A DNA stretch of 64,000 bases from Pezicula radicicola. Taxonomy: Eukaryota > Ascomycota > Leotiomycetes > Helotiales > Dermateaceae. Below are positions 1 through 11,920 of the stretch, piece by piece. Made by a program: the position numbers and the translations under genes. Location: assembly GCA_003008705.1 (NCBI GenBank), contig PDUO01000040.1:1-64000 (forward strand). The letters are read 5' to 3'. How positions within the stretch are numbered: the stretch's first letter is position 1; every line of letters begins with the position of its first letter. The notes beneath the pieces were generated by a model. That model was given only the letters and a program-made list of their open reading frames with translations. It searched no databases and was not told the origin of the DNA.

Positions 1-183
1 ATATTATTCCTCTCCTAAACTATAATTATATAAAGAATATATATATTTATATAAAGTATAGTACTAGTCTTATCCTTATCCTTTATATCTACCTTAAACT
101 TTCCTCCCTAGAGATTAGAGTTAATCTCGTATATAGTAATAGGTAGTATAATTATCTTATCTATATAGAAGTTATCTTTGAAG

Positions 184-345
184 AGTAATATAAGTTCCTA
201 ATCAAAGTCTTCCCCTAGTTTTAATATCTTCTAAAGTATCTCTAAGTAGTAGTATAAGTTCCTACTTATAATTTTAATATCTATTAGTATAAAATATATA
301 AGTTAGTTTTCTTAAAGAGTAGTATAAGTTCCTAATTAAAATCCT
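184..345. repeat. Three degenerate direct repeats in the RIP block
   Basis: A shared core reading approximately AGTATAAGTTCCTA occurs at about 184, 251 and 321, each preceded by AGAGTAGT- or AAGTAGT-like bases. The spacing is 65-70 bp. These look like remnants of a short tandem array inside the degraded element. Confidence 0.5.
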
Positions 346-2835
346 TCTCTTATATATATATCTCTTCTAATAAGGCTACCTTTTTAATCTATAGTTTTCT
401 ATAAATTTATATATAGAATATTATAGTTATAGTTAACTACTAATTAATATTAGTTAAACTAGGGGATATAGTTCAATAGTATATATATACTAAATAGTAA
501 TATCTCTATATTACTATAGTTTATTTATTATATTGAATTATTTATATTCTTCTATTCTATCTATAATATATAAAGTTATACTCTACCCTGAAATAGAGTA
601 TAGACTACTATATAACTATATAGATATAGCTGAAATAAACTATTATTCTAATAAGTACTTTAGATACTCTAGATATAGATAAAGAAGGAGAGTAACTATA
701 ATATTTAATAATAATTCTTATACTAAAAGATAGAGTAGAGTCCTCTTCTCTAGTAGATATATCTTAAATTAGTATTCTAAACCTAAGACTTAGATTTATT
801 TTATCTCTATTAACTATTCTAAAGGTAAACTAATAGAAGTTAAAAAGGAAGTATTAAGAGAATAAAAAGATATAAATAAAGGAAGCTAGTAAACTAGGAA
901 AATAGTATTTAAAATATTTAATTCTTCCTTCCTTTAGAGAAAATCCTTAAATTTTTAGTTAATTCTAAAGCTTAGTTATATTTAGAATTTAAGAAGAAAT
1001 TTTTATATAATATCTTTTTAAACTTAGACTAAGTAAAAGCTAATAGCTTTTAAGAAACTAAATATAAGAAATATATCTACTAGAGGGATTTATATATCTT
1101 TTAAATAGAAGACTTTACTAGTATAATACTAGTAGTCCTAGACTTTTAATTAGTCTTTTAATATTTTCTAAATAGTTTATAACTTCTTTTCTTCCTCTTT
1201 AAGATTTAGATTTAAACTTTACTACTAAGTATAATAAGTCTAAAGAATTATTCTATAATCTCTAAGATAGATAGATAGTAGTCTTTAGATATATAGTAGT
1301 TTTAAATAAAATAATAAGAGTAGTATTTTACTTATTTAAATATCTTCTATCCTAGTTTCTTTTTATATAGATTCCTCTAATATTTAAGTAATTAAATAAC
1401 TTTAGATAAAGTATAATTCTAGTTTATTAGACCTTTATAGAATCTATTCTAATAAATAGAGTCTATTAATAGATTATAATATATATAATAAATTAAAAAG
1501 TTATCTAAAGGATAATTCTTCTCTTAATAAACTTTTATATATTAAACTAAATCTAAAGGGTTTTTATAAACTATATAATTTCCTTATATATAAGTAGGAA
1601 TATTATTAAGATAGACTTTAGTATAGTCCTTTTTAATAAGTTTATCTAAGTCTAGTTCTATAGAAAGCTTCTAAGAAAAAGAAGATTCTCCTCTCTATCT
1701 AGTAAGAGAAGTATCTATAGATATTATAATACTCTAGTAGTAAAGAATATTTAATTTAAAGATACTAGTTTTTAAAAGTAGAGATTAAGTAGATTATAAA
1801 GGTATCTCTAAAATATTTATATAAAATATCCTTTTAAAAAGAAATATAAATAAACTAATTATAGATTCTAGAAATAATTAAAAAACTTTTATATAGTAAA
1901 AAATTAAATTATTTAAAAACTAAATAATTAAAATAAATAAGATAAAATAAAGTATAAAAGAGTTTTTATAATTATTATAATTATCTAATAATTATTACTT
2001 ATATATATTCTTTATTTATTATTATTATTTATAATATTATTATCTTCTTTTTTCTTTTCTTTACTCTCTTATTTTATAAATCCCTTTATTCTTATATTAC
2101 CTCTCTTTCTAAATCTAAGTATCCTCTTTATTATTCTTAGAATTATTATATACTACTATTATCTTTCCTTTCTCTCTACCTTAGGTTTTCTCTCTTCTTA
2201 AACCTTCTTTACCTCTTCTTTAAACCTTCTTTACCCTCTCTCTAGATCCTTTTCTTCCCTTCTTTAAATCTTTTCTACCTCTTTCTTTAAAATTTCTTCC
2301 TTTCTATTAATAATACTTCTTAATAAGTCCTTTATTACCTTATCCTAGTATCCCCTCTTTTTCTCTTTACTTAATTTTTCTAATACCTTATAGTTCTAGA
2401 TATTAACTACTATAAAGTAGAATTACTATAAGGATCTCTAGTATTATTAAAATTTAATTCCTCTAATCTTTTAAACTATCTTTATTTTAGTTATAAAGTT
2501 ATTCCTCCTCTTATTCTTATTCTAACTTTATATTATACTTATTTCTATATCTTTACTCCTTCTTTATCTTTTTAAAATAACTCTTATTCTAGTAAGTCTT
2601 TTAAATAAATAACTAGAGTTATAACTATATATTAATAAAAATCTTTAATTATAAAAACTCTAAATAATAATTTTTAGAGTAGAAATTTAATAAAGTCCTC
2701 TCTCTCTCTATAGATAGTAAAGTACTAAGTCTATATAAAAAGTAAAGATAAACTTAATATAGATTTAAATAAATAAAATAAATAAAATAAAATTAAAATT
2801 AAAATAAACTATAAAGACTATAAAAACTATAGAAA

Positions 2836-3130
2836 TTATTTATTATAATAATAAACTATAGAGGTAAAATTAAAAGAGTTATAGAGATTATAAAAAAATC
2901 TATTTATTATAATAATAAAAAACTATAAAGATAAATTTAAAAAGATTATAAAGATTACTAAAAATCTATTTATTATAGTAATAAAAAAACTATAGAAATA
3001 AACTTAAAAAGGTTATAAAGACTATAAAAATCTATTTATTATAATAAAAAAAAAACTATAAAGATAAAAATAAAAAAACTATAGAGGTTATTAGAAATTT
3101 ATTCTTTATAGTAATAAAAAACTATTTATA
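2836..3130. repeat. Tandem array, ~66-bp unit, about 4.5 copies
   Basis: Successive units start near 2836, 2899, 2965, 3031 and 3097 (spacing 63, 66, 66, 66). Each unit opens with TCTATTTATTATAATAATAA or a close variant, followed by AAACTATAAAGATAAA and a run like AAGGTTATAAAGACTATAAA. Units differ by scattered substitutions, many of them A/G or C/T transitions as expected after RIP. Function unknown; it could be subterminal repeats of a transposon. Confidence 0.75.
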
Positions 3131-3199
3131 TAAACTTATAATATTATTAAAATTATAATTAAAAGTAATTATTATTTATAATCTCTTATATATATTTTA

Positions 3200-3395
3200 T
3201 ATATATTATAACTCTAATAATTTAAAATATATTAATCCTTTTATTTTTATATCTTTTATTTATTATCCTTTTCTATATCTCTATATAGATTATTAATATA
3301 AAGAGAAGTATAGAGATATATAAATTATATAAGAAATAAATAAAGAATAGAATAAAACTAATATATATAAATTATTAGAGTTATAGTATCTCTAT
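3200..3395. repeat. Large imperfect palindrome (fold-back)
   Basis: A 17-bp arm at 3207-3223 (TATAACTCTAATAATTT) is perfectly inverted at 3369-3385, and a 12-bp arm at 3274-3285 (TATATCTCTATA) is inverted at 3309-3320. Both pairs share the same centre, about 3296-3297, and the bases between them also align roughly. A single strand could fold into a long hairpin. It may be a dead fold-back transposon or MITE inside the RIP block. Confidence 0.7.
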
Positions 3396-4385
3396 TATTT
3401 ATTTAATAATATTATTATAAATATTTAATAATCTTTTCTTCTTTTAAGTTTTATCTATAAATATTATAGAGTTAGTTTAGAATAAAAAAAAAATAACTAA
3501 GTATATTATAAGAGGTCTAAGACTATCTCTATTATAATAAAAGACTAGTAAGATAAATTATAATATTAGAGATTTACTTTAGAAACTTATTATTATTATT
3601 ATATTAAGTATTAATAGAAAGACTTTAAATAATTTATATTCTAGGGTTATTTTTTATATAATAAGAAAGGATCTTACTATATCTAGAAAGAAGAGATAAT
3701 AAAGAAAAAGATAATATTAGTAAAGTAACTTAAAGAATAAAATAAACTCTTTAAATCTATCTATAAGATAGAATAAGAGTTATAGAATAATATAAGATAT
3801 CTTAGAGTCTCTTTATAAAATATACCTAGGTTTAAACTAACTTAGAAATAAAAGAAAGAGATAAGAAAACTTATTAAAGAGGTTTTAAAAAGAGGTATTA
3901 ATTAATATTAATATTATATTAAGATTCTAAAAGAATTACTTCTCTCTTTTACTATTAAGTATAAAAAGGAAAGATTTAGAATAATTATATAGGAAGATAA
4001 TACTTTATTATATATCTATTATTATTAATACTAAGTTTATAATCTTTATAAAATAATATAAATACTTTAATCTCTTAACTCTCTAGATCTAAATATTATT
4101 AAACCTTCTTAGTTCTAGATAAAGAGAGAAATAACTAAGAATAGAGTAATAACTAGTCTAAAGTAAATAAAGAAGGATTAGCTTAAATACTAGAAAAATA
4201 TACTATAAGAGAAGATTTAATATTAGATTAAAAAAGTTCTTATTTATATTTAAAAGATAATAAAACTTAAGAGAGAGAATAAATATAAAGAAGGGTATAA
4301 GAGAAGGAAAAGGAACCTAGACCGAGTCTATTAGCTATATTAAAGGTATAGAAATATACCTATTATAGTAGAAAATAACTATATC

Positions 4386-5932
4386 GAGGAGTACTAAGAA
4401 ATGACCCCTGTATATCCCCTGTAATGCCAAGAGTCTCATGACTTATGGCCGTGACCTCCGTACGAAGTAGCGGAAAGATACGGGGTGGGTGACTAAGCAT
4501 CCCACCGCGTAAACTCTTTTCCATCTTTTCCATCCCTTCTCTTCTCTCCTCCTCTCTTCTGGAGTATCTATCGTCTCGGTCGCCTTTCGTCCTTTATCGC
4601 CCACCACGAGTGAATCAGCCCATAATTGTCCCTTTGCATGCCTGCATTCACCGAGAAGTGGCTATCATCTACTGCCTACCTTACACACGCCACTTGCCAC
4701 ATAATGCGCTGTTCGTCATTCGCACAACGGCACCGTGTAGTACAGTACGTACTTTAAGCGCCAACTCCACAACGAACTGACCAAGGAAAGATACGAGTCA
4801 TAGGCGCAGAACCCTCCTCTCCCTCTTCGACCACAATGTTCTCGCCCTCTCCATCTTCCATCTTGGCCTGGGACCACCTTCCCCACAGTCCCTCCTCCCA
4901 CTGGCACTTCCCACTTTTAGATTTTCATCCATTGGTAGAGAGATTGCTGGAGAGCGATGGAGTGAGAAGTCCATGTGCTGACATCGTCTATCCTTCCAAA
5001 ATGATTGGGTGCCAAGTGGAATGTCGCCCGCTGTCACGACAAGCATATGTAGGCTGGAAACACACCCTATTGGTACGGTATGCACTTGTTTCTTGCTTCG
5101 ATGTTTGCTCGCTTCCTTTTGCCTACAGTCACCTCTTCTCCACCTTCGGTTTTGTCTATCCATTGTTCATTCAGATTGTCGAGAAGGTCGACTCGACTCT
5201 TGGTAGACTCCCGATCTGTGCAAGAGCATAGATGTGGCGCAGCTGAGGTGTATGGGGTCGGTTGCTGAAAATCCACTCAGTTGCCCCTCAGACAATTCTG
5301 TTGGTAAAACATGATTTTCTACGTGCGTCTCGGCTGGAGTATGCCTGAAAGACAATTTTTCATGTAGGTGTAGGCCGACAATGAAGTGGTTGGCACGAGC
5401 AGGATCCTGATGTTTCGGTGTTTTTTTCCACCGCTGCCCGATGTCAACCAGAAAGTGTATTTATATGCTTATTATTCTCCACAGGCTTAGAAGAGGTGCT
5501 GCCTCTTGGTAGTAAATGCAGCCACACAATGTTCAACCCGCACTTCCGCCTTCCCGCGCCCATGTGCGAGATCCATCTTTTCTGTCTAGTTCGTTTCTAT
5601 CAACATAAACTATCGATCCTCCTTCCCATCGGTCGAATAGTAAATGACCACGCCAATCGTCAGCATTAAGAAGAGCGCCGCAAAGGACTAGTCCAATATA
5701 AATTTGCAGCAAACAGTCTTGTGCTTCAAGGATGCAGCACATATGATGTTTTGGCTGTCTTATCTCTCCAGATATTGGTCCCAGGTTTGTTCGCATTTGC
5801 AGACACGAGGTTTATCATGCTTGATAGGAATCTACTGTTTTCGTGCACACTCAGAGGCATTGGCAAATCATTACTGCAGGGAGTTCGGCCGAAGTGCTGG
5901 ACCGCCACTTTGTAGTAGGAAGCAATAGATAT
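4386..5932. other. Intergenic, normal composition
   Basis: Between the RIP block and the laccase. Composition is ordinary and a few ORFs of 60-130 codons occur on both strands, but none shows a domain, signal peptide or plausible splice structure. I see no gene here. Confidence 0.5.
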
Positions 5933-5940
5933 TATATAAA
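5933..5940 (+). promoter_or_regulatory. Probable TATA box of the laccase
   Basis: TATATAAA lies 86 nt upstream of the laccase start codon at 6026, a position suitable for a fungal core promoter. No other element was assigned. Confidence 0.4.
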
Positions 5941-6025
5941 GTCGTCATCATGAGCAAAGTTGTTCAGAAAGCCAGTAGAATTTCAGTTATTAAATTTTAC
6001 GTGCTGGTCCTCCACTATTCTCAAA

Positions 6026-8444
6026 ATGCAAATCTTACCGAGTCTATTCTACTACATAAGTGTCTTTGGTCTTTCTATTGCTTCAGTACTGCCCAGACAC
6101 GCACTTGATACTCGTGGTGCCGGAGGCGTACCAACCCCAGAATGTACTAACACACCCAAGTCGAGACAATGTTGGGACAATGCACACAATATTGAAACAG
6201 ATTCAGAGACCGAATGGCCCATTACAGGCAAAACTGTTTCAGTGTGTGCCAGCTCTTCTGGACGCCAGGGCTCAGCTTACTTTTCTCAGTATCACCTTGA
6301 AATAACAAACATCACTTTGAGTCCTGATGGAACACCGAAACAGATGATGGCTATCAATGGACAGTTTCCTGGGCCTACAATTAGTGCAAGTGAGTTTCGG
6401 TTCTATCCCGATACAACGGGATATGTAGGCTAATGGGTGTAGATTGGGGAGATGTCCTACAAATCACAGTACTGAACAGTATGCAAGATAACGGGTATAT
6501 TCTACTTCTGCTTATTATTGTTTTGCATTCTATGCTCAGTCGATCCTATCTTTCATCCAATTTGATGCATCAGTCTCTTGTCGTTAGTGGCGAGTGACTA
6601 CTTTGGCTTGTGTAACTCGAAAACCATACCTCATTTCCTTGCAGTCACATTCTACTCGGTCACGTGTTAAACCTCGAGTTAAGACGGGTCTCTTCTAATC
6701 CTTACATCACAGAACGAGCATGCATTGGCATGGTATCACCCAGACTAACTCGAATGAAATGGATGGGTAAGTCTCCGCATCTTCGAATTCAAAACAGTTC
6801 TTATGCTAATCAAGAAGTGTCAATGGCATCACCGAGGTAACCCAAATTCCTAGTTCATTGTCCAGTTTTTTAACTTCCACTCGTTGAATCAACGAAGCTT
6901 ATATCTTGAGCTTCCGTAGTGCCCTCTTCCACCTGGACAATATAGGACCTATACCTTCCTTTGCAACCAACACGGCACTTCATGGTACCATTCTCATTTC
7001 TCAGCACAATACGGCGATGGGATTGTAGGATCAATCGTCATAGACGGCCCAGCAACTGCCAACTACGATGTCGATCTCGGTGCACTACCATTCTCAGACT
7101 TATATTACAATTCAGCCTACGCTGCATCCTATCTCGCAGAAACCACAGGCCCACCTACAGCCGACAATGGAGTCATCAATGGTACGATGGTATCTCCTGA
7201 TGGTAGTGCTGGCGCTTATAATAGAGTTACTCTGCAAAAGGGAAAGTCGTATCGACTTCGACTTATTAACATGTCTCTGGACAATCATTTCAAAGTCTCG
7301 CTCGACTCGCACTCTTTTACTGTCATAGCTGCAGACTTTGTACCTATTGTCCCGTATAATACCACTTGGCTCTTTGTCGCTATTGGACAACGGTACGATT
7401 TCATTATCGAGGCCACGGAAGATATCGATAACTACTGGTTTCGTGCCGAAGTTCAGCAAGGCTGTGGCACAAATGCTAACAGTGGCAATATTCTCAGCAT
7501 CTTTTCTTATGAAGGAGCAGCTCGCTCAGATCCTTCATCAACTGCCACGAACTATACGCAGAGCTGTGATGATGAAACGCAATTGGTACCTTATGTCAGC
7601 AAAGATGTTCCAGAAGATCAATTTGCTTGGCCGCAGGAGCAACTTCTTACTATTGGTGGTCCGACTAGAGGGAATTCGAGTTTGTTTACGTGGAATATCA
7701 ATGGAATTATTATGGATGTGGATTGGGAACAACCTACGTTGCAGTATGTGCTCGATACCAACACATCCTATCCTGCAGACCTCAACATCATCGAGCTCCC
7801 AGATCCCAACGTGGTATGTTCCCTCATCTAAACCCCCCTCTGATCACAATCTCCACCCGTCTTTTCTCATCTTTCAGTTCACGCGCGAATTAATACCTCT
7901 ATTCTACTAGTGGACATTCTGGATTATCCAATCTCCTGCAACCCTAACTGGTGCCGGCGGTGGCATTCCCCATCCCATCCACCTTCACGGTCATGATTTC
8001 TCCATCTTAGGTTCTGGAACCGGAAACTTTACAGATGCGTCAGATTTACAATTTCAGAACCCGCCGAGGAGAGACGTGGCTATGTTGCCTGGAGGTGGGT
8101 GGTTGGTTATTGGGTTTATGACAGATAATCCTGGGGCTTGGTTGCTTCATTGCCATATTGTGAGTTCATTCTAGCTTCCTTCTGCTATTTATTTGGAAGG
8201 TGGGTGAGTTAAGAAGAAGAGATGGTGTGATGTGTAAGAGGTTTGGATTTGGGGCTTGGTGGATGTAGGGCTGATCTTTTGAGTATAGGCTTGGCATGTT
8301 GGCGAGGGATTTGCTGTACAGTTTCTTGAGAGAGCTAGTGAGATCAAAAATACGCTTTCGCTTGGGAGTTTGGTAGATGAATGTAAGGTTTGGGATGATT
8401 GGTATAAGACCTCGTATTATAAGAAGGATGACTCGGGACTTTGA
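6026..8444 (+). CDS. Laccase (multicopper oxidase), secreted
   Basis: Secreted blue copper oxidase that oxidises phenolics with reduction of O2 to water. Seven exons by my reading: 6026-6389, 6443-6494, 6713-6766, 6818-6836, 6920-7813, 7911-8159 and 8289-8444, giving 595 aa. The 19-nt fourth exon is unusually short. A hydrophobic signal peptide starts at the chosen ATG. All four copper motifs are present: HWHG (about 143-146), HSHFSAQYGDG (187-), HPIHLHGHD (482-) and HCHIAWHVGEGF (541-552). The axial position after the last motif is Phe, which in fungal laccases goes with higher redox potential. The protein ends in DSGL, the conserved processed C-terminus of ascomycete laccases. It is convergent with the MFS gene. 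Every exon junction keeps the frame, so the gene looks intact. Confidence 0.93.
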
Positions 8445-8641
8445 TCTTTTTGTGGGTGCAGAAAGAGTTGAGAGGCGTGTTGTTGGGGTGTTATCTGTCT
8501 CTTTTGATAGAAGAAGGCTGGTTTGATGACTTTGTGGTATAATGTTTAATTTTTATTACCTTGGGTTAGGCTAAACTATATATATATATATGTTGTCAGG
8601 TAAGGGCTGAGTTCTCCAAAGACTATTTACTATTAAACTAT

Positions 8642-10288
8642 CTACAACATCTCCTGCATAAACTTCTTCATAGGTCCAAACGTTCCAGTCCATCTTCGAA
8701 TCCTCTTTCCGAATATATACAAAACCAACGACATCGACAGGATGAAATACTGGATCCCAACCATTTCACCAAATGCATTCGGCACTCCTTCAACTTTTAT
8801 CCAGTCAGCAATATACAAGGACAAGATACAAGCCATCACATTCCGGACCACAAATACAACAACCAATATTTCTCCCGAGATGGGCCGGTACGCATCGACG
8901 GCGTATGTTACGATAACATTGCTCGCTGCTGTAAGACCAAAACCTAACATTCCGAAGCCTACAGCTGCTCCCCAGTAAGACTTATGATTGGCGATTGTCA
9001 ACCCAAAAGTCAGGACACCCATAGGGCCTATAACAGCTGGTATTACCATGGCTGGGAGACGGAATTCTGGTTCGGGGTGTCCTTTATGCCGTGCTGTTTC
9101 TCGATTCGCAATGAAGTCGATCAGTTTTCCACCGAGGAAGAAGGAAACTACAGCGCCGATGAAAGCGGAGACTGAGAGGAGGCCCAGACTATGGATTGTC
9201 CAGTGATAGGGCGCGACAGTGAAGGTTCGCGAAGATGTGAGCTGGATTGATATATTCCTGCGAGAATCAATCAGAGAGGTCTCGAATGACACTGTTCAAG
9301 GAGATAAAGACTCACCATCCAACGAATACCCCAATAGTAAAACCAGCAATAACAGCGGGTGGATAAGCAAACAGCACCAATGTACTAAATAGCCACTCAA
9401 AGAACTTCGCCTTCGGATTATAACCCAAAGTAACAGAAAGTCTCTGTCTCCAAGTTCTTTTCGGACCATACGATTCAGCCGGTAATCCAAGCTGAGTTAT
9501 GTCCCGCTCATAAGCCGTCTCATGAATAGTAAACAAACCGATCAAAAAAGTAGTAGCAGAAACAATAGCCATCCATCCACACATCCATCTCCAACCAGCA
9601 TACTGAACCGTATAAGCATTAATGAGCGGACCAACAAAAACACCACCACTAATAGCCGTATGAAACATCATCATACAATGACCTCTCTCATGAAAATAAA
9701 ATAAATCAGCAACTACAGCAGGTACAGTAGCATCTGCAGCTGCAGACATAAACCCCCCAATTATCCTCGAAGCTAAAAGACTTCCATATGTATGTGCGAA
9801 ATAACTCCATATATTTGTAGCACAGAGAAAAAGTAGGGATAGTAGGTATACTGGTCTTTTTCCTATTATTCGCATCAAAGGGATCCAGAATAGATTTCCT
9901 AGACCCATGGCGAGGAGTTGAATGCTTGTTAGGTATCCGGCTAGGGTTGTGCTGACGTGGAATTCTTTGCTGACGGGTACTATTGCTACGGTGAAGTTGG
10001 AACTGTTGGCTAGGCCTAGGAAGGTGAAGAAACAGACTGTTAGGTAGGTTGCGTATTTCATGGTGTAGGGCCAGTTCTAAGGATAGTTTTGCGTTAGTAT
10101 TGTTTTTCGCAGTAGGTTTTGAACATCTAGGATGAAGGTCAAGTTACCAGAGGGTCGTTTGGATCGTTTGACGGCTGTGGTCGTAGGAGAATCCCATTCT
10201 TGTTCACTTTCCACCGTGTAAGGTCGCTGTCTTGAACCTCCAACTGCCTCTGCTCAGCATTTTTTGATATCTCGTCGTCGTTGGCCAT
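8642..10288 (-). CDS. MFS transporter, DHA1/HOL1-like
   Basis: Major facilitator superfamily proton antiporter of the plasma membrane; substrate unknown. Three exons, 10288-10148, 10076-9316 and 9257-8642, giving 505 aa. The first exon is short and encodes the cytosolic N-terminus ending in NDPNDPL. The next exon continues NWPYT, which rebuilds the NDPLNW signature of this fungal family, so I chose the start at 10288 rather than the internal Met at 10061. RIIGGFMSAAADATVPAV followed by a DLF..HERG segment is the usual loop motif, and about 12 hydrophobic segments are visible. It shares a 603-bp divergent promoter region with the decarboxylase-like gene. That suggests uptake or export of the decarboxylase's substrate or product, which is inference. 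Confidence 0.9.
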
Positions 10289-10891
10289 GTTGTCTCGCTG
10301 CATGCAAGCAAAGATACAGTTGAAGGAATGAACGTAGTCAACAGCTTACAAGATCTCAAAAAGTTGACAAGAGACGTGGATGGCTCAAACATATCACAAA
10401 AAACCGCGTTCACTTCCTGACACTTCCACCCCCACTAGCTTACCCCAATACAAGCATCCCCAGATCCTTGAAAGCACAGATACCCTTCGTTATTCAGCAA
10501 TGATTTCATACAAGTGATTGGTTACAAGAATATAGAACTGGGGGGGTTGTAATCGGTAAATCAGATGTGGGGAATTGCTAAACTGCCGAGTTAGGAAAAC
10601 CAGCTCGGTAACAAAATTATTCCCGGAGGTCGGGGAACGGACGCGGTCGCTTAATCTAGTAATTATTCTTTTGAACCCCCTCAATAGTTCACATGTTAGG
10701 TCTTACTCAGAAGAGCAAGCATTAGTACACCCCCACGGCAAGGTTTGGATAAACTACTGAGCTTATTAATCATTAGCCTTCCCTTCGTGTATTCTCTACA
10801 AATAAGAATTTTGATATTTAAACAAGAGTATCAAATGACCTACCATCCACTCTAGACACTTCGAGGACAGCTACCACAAGCAAACGGCAAG
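10289..10891. promoter_or_regulatory. Divergent promoter region, MFS / decarboxylase
   Basis: Shared upstream region of two head-to-head genes. It contains CCGAG (10586-10590) inverted as CTCGG (10604-10608), and CCCG-N5-CGGG (10622-10634). Such inverted CGG triplets are typical of Zn2Cys6 activator sites. No cognate regulator is encoded in the window. Confidence 0.35.
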
Positions 10892-11920
10892 ATGTCTTCC
10901 AAAATACCAATATCCTTCGCCTGCGGTCTCTACGACCGAATGGAGGCCCTTTACACGGGAGAAGTAAAACCCGAAGGAATCGACCTCAACTACCTCGTAC
11001 ACAACCATCCCCGCGACGTCTTCGACCGCATGATGGGCGGCCACGAATTCGATGCCTCAGAAATGTCCATGTCAGAATACACCTGCCGGTACGCAGCGGG
11101 CGAACGAGATTTCATCGCAATACCCATCTTTCCCTCTCGAGCATTCCGACATTCCTTCATAGCCGTAGACTCCCGCACGATTAAGAAACCATCAGATTTA
11201 AACGGCAAGAAAATTGGTGTGCAGTTATATACAATGACTGCTGCTGTATGGATACGTAAAGTTTTACAACAACATGGTGTAGATCTGAGTAGTGTGGAAT
11301 GGATTGAAGGATCCATGGAAACGTCTGGTAGATATGGAAAACCAACTACTCTTCCGCTGGTAAAACCGGTAACGATTTCCAGTAATACTTCGTCGAAATC
11401 TCTAAGTCAACTTCTTGCGGATGGAGAGATATCTGCTACGATTGGTGCCGATGTTCCATCTTCACTTGCAGATCCTAAATATCCACACGTTGTACGACTC
11501 TTCCCCGATTTCAAAGATGTGGAAAAGACTTATTATCGAGAGAATGGAGTTTTTCCGATTATGCATACTGTTATTATCAAACGGGCTCTCTATGAAAAAT
11601 ATCCTTTTATAGCTACTTCCCTATATAACGCTTTAAACGACGCAAAGGGAATTGCTTTAAGGAGAATGAGGTTTACGAATGCGTTGAGATATATGTTACC
11701 CTGGTTACCGAGCGAGTTGGATGAGATTGATCAGGTATTTGAAAATGGTGATCCTTGGGTTTATGGTGTTGAGAGTAATAGGAGGACTTTACAGGCTTTG
11801 GTTGATGGGTTGTTTGAACAGAGTATGATTCCTAAACCTGTTACGGTTGATGAATTGTTCGTTCCGGTTCGGGGTCAGAATTTTAAGATTGGTTGGGGTC
11901 CTGTTGATGTTGGGAAGTGA
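10892..11920 (+). CDS. 4,5-dihydroxyphthalate decarboxylase-like protein
   Basis: Intronless, 342 aa, close to the usual ~330 aa of the bacterial 4,5-dihydroxyphthalate decarboxylase family, whose fold resembles periplasmic solute-binding proteins. Family features visible: YDRMEAL..GEVKPEGIDLNYL near the N-terminus, FDASEMSMSEY (about 50-60), IPIFPSRAFRHS (about 76-87), GVQLYTMTAAVWIR (about 110-123) and FPIMHTVVI-like FPIMHTVIIK (about 227-236). In bacteria the reaction turns 4,5-dihydroxyphthalate into protocatechuate. Whether the fungal protein uses that substrate is unknown. No signal peptide, so probably cytosolic. Lack of introns beside intron-bearing neighbours and the mainly bacterial family fit horizontal origin, but this is not proven. 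The divergent MFS gene is a likely partner. Confidence 0.82.
   Translation: MSSKIPISFACGLYDRMEALYTGEVKPEGIDLNYLVHNHPRDVFDRMMGGHEFDASEMSMSEYTCRYAAGERDFIAIPIFPSRAFRHSFIAVDSRTIKKPSDLNGKKIGVQLYTMTAAVWIRKVLQQHGVDLSSVEWIEGSMETSGRYGKPTTLPLVKPVTISSNTSSKSLSQLLADGEISATIGADVPSSLADPKYPHVVRLFPDFKDVEKTYYRENGVFPIMHTVIIKRALYEKYPFIATSLYNALNDAKGIALRRMRFTNALRYMLPWLPSELDEIDQVFENGDPWVYGVESNRRTLQALVDGLFEQSMIPKPVTVDELFVPVRGQNFKIGWGPVDVGK

Larger units (their letters stand above)
1..4385. repeat. RIP-degraded AT-rich repeat block
   Basis: Extremely AT-rich, with no credible open reading frame on either strand. CA, TG and CG dinucleotides are almost absent (none in the first 120 bases), while TA is in great excess. 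This is the expected product of repeat-induced point mutation, which converts CpA to TpA in duplicated DNA of ascomycetes. The block ends abruptly near 4385, where normal composition with CpG and CpA resumes. The original element cannot be identified by eye. Two internal structures survive: a 66-bp tandem array and a large imperfect palindrome (listed separately). Confidence 0.85.

Noticed and set aside
4716..5231. Overlapping ORFs of 63-131 codons on both strands
   Set aside because: No domain, signal peptide or splice logic. Strands overlap each other, and the DNA is low-complexity and pyrimidine-rich in places.
8740..9210. Plus-strand ORFs inside the MFS gene
   Set aside because: Antisense shadows of the transporter coding sequence.
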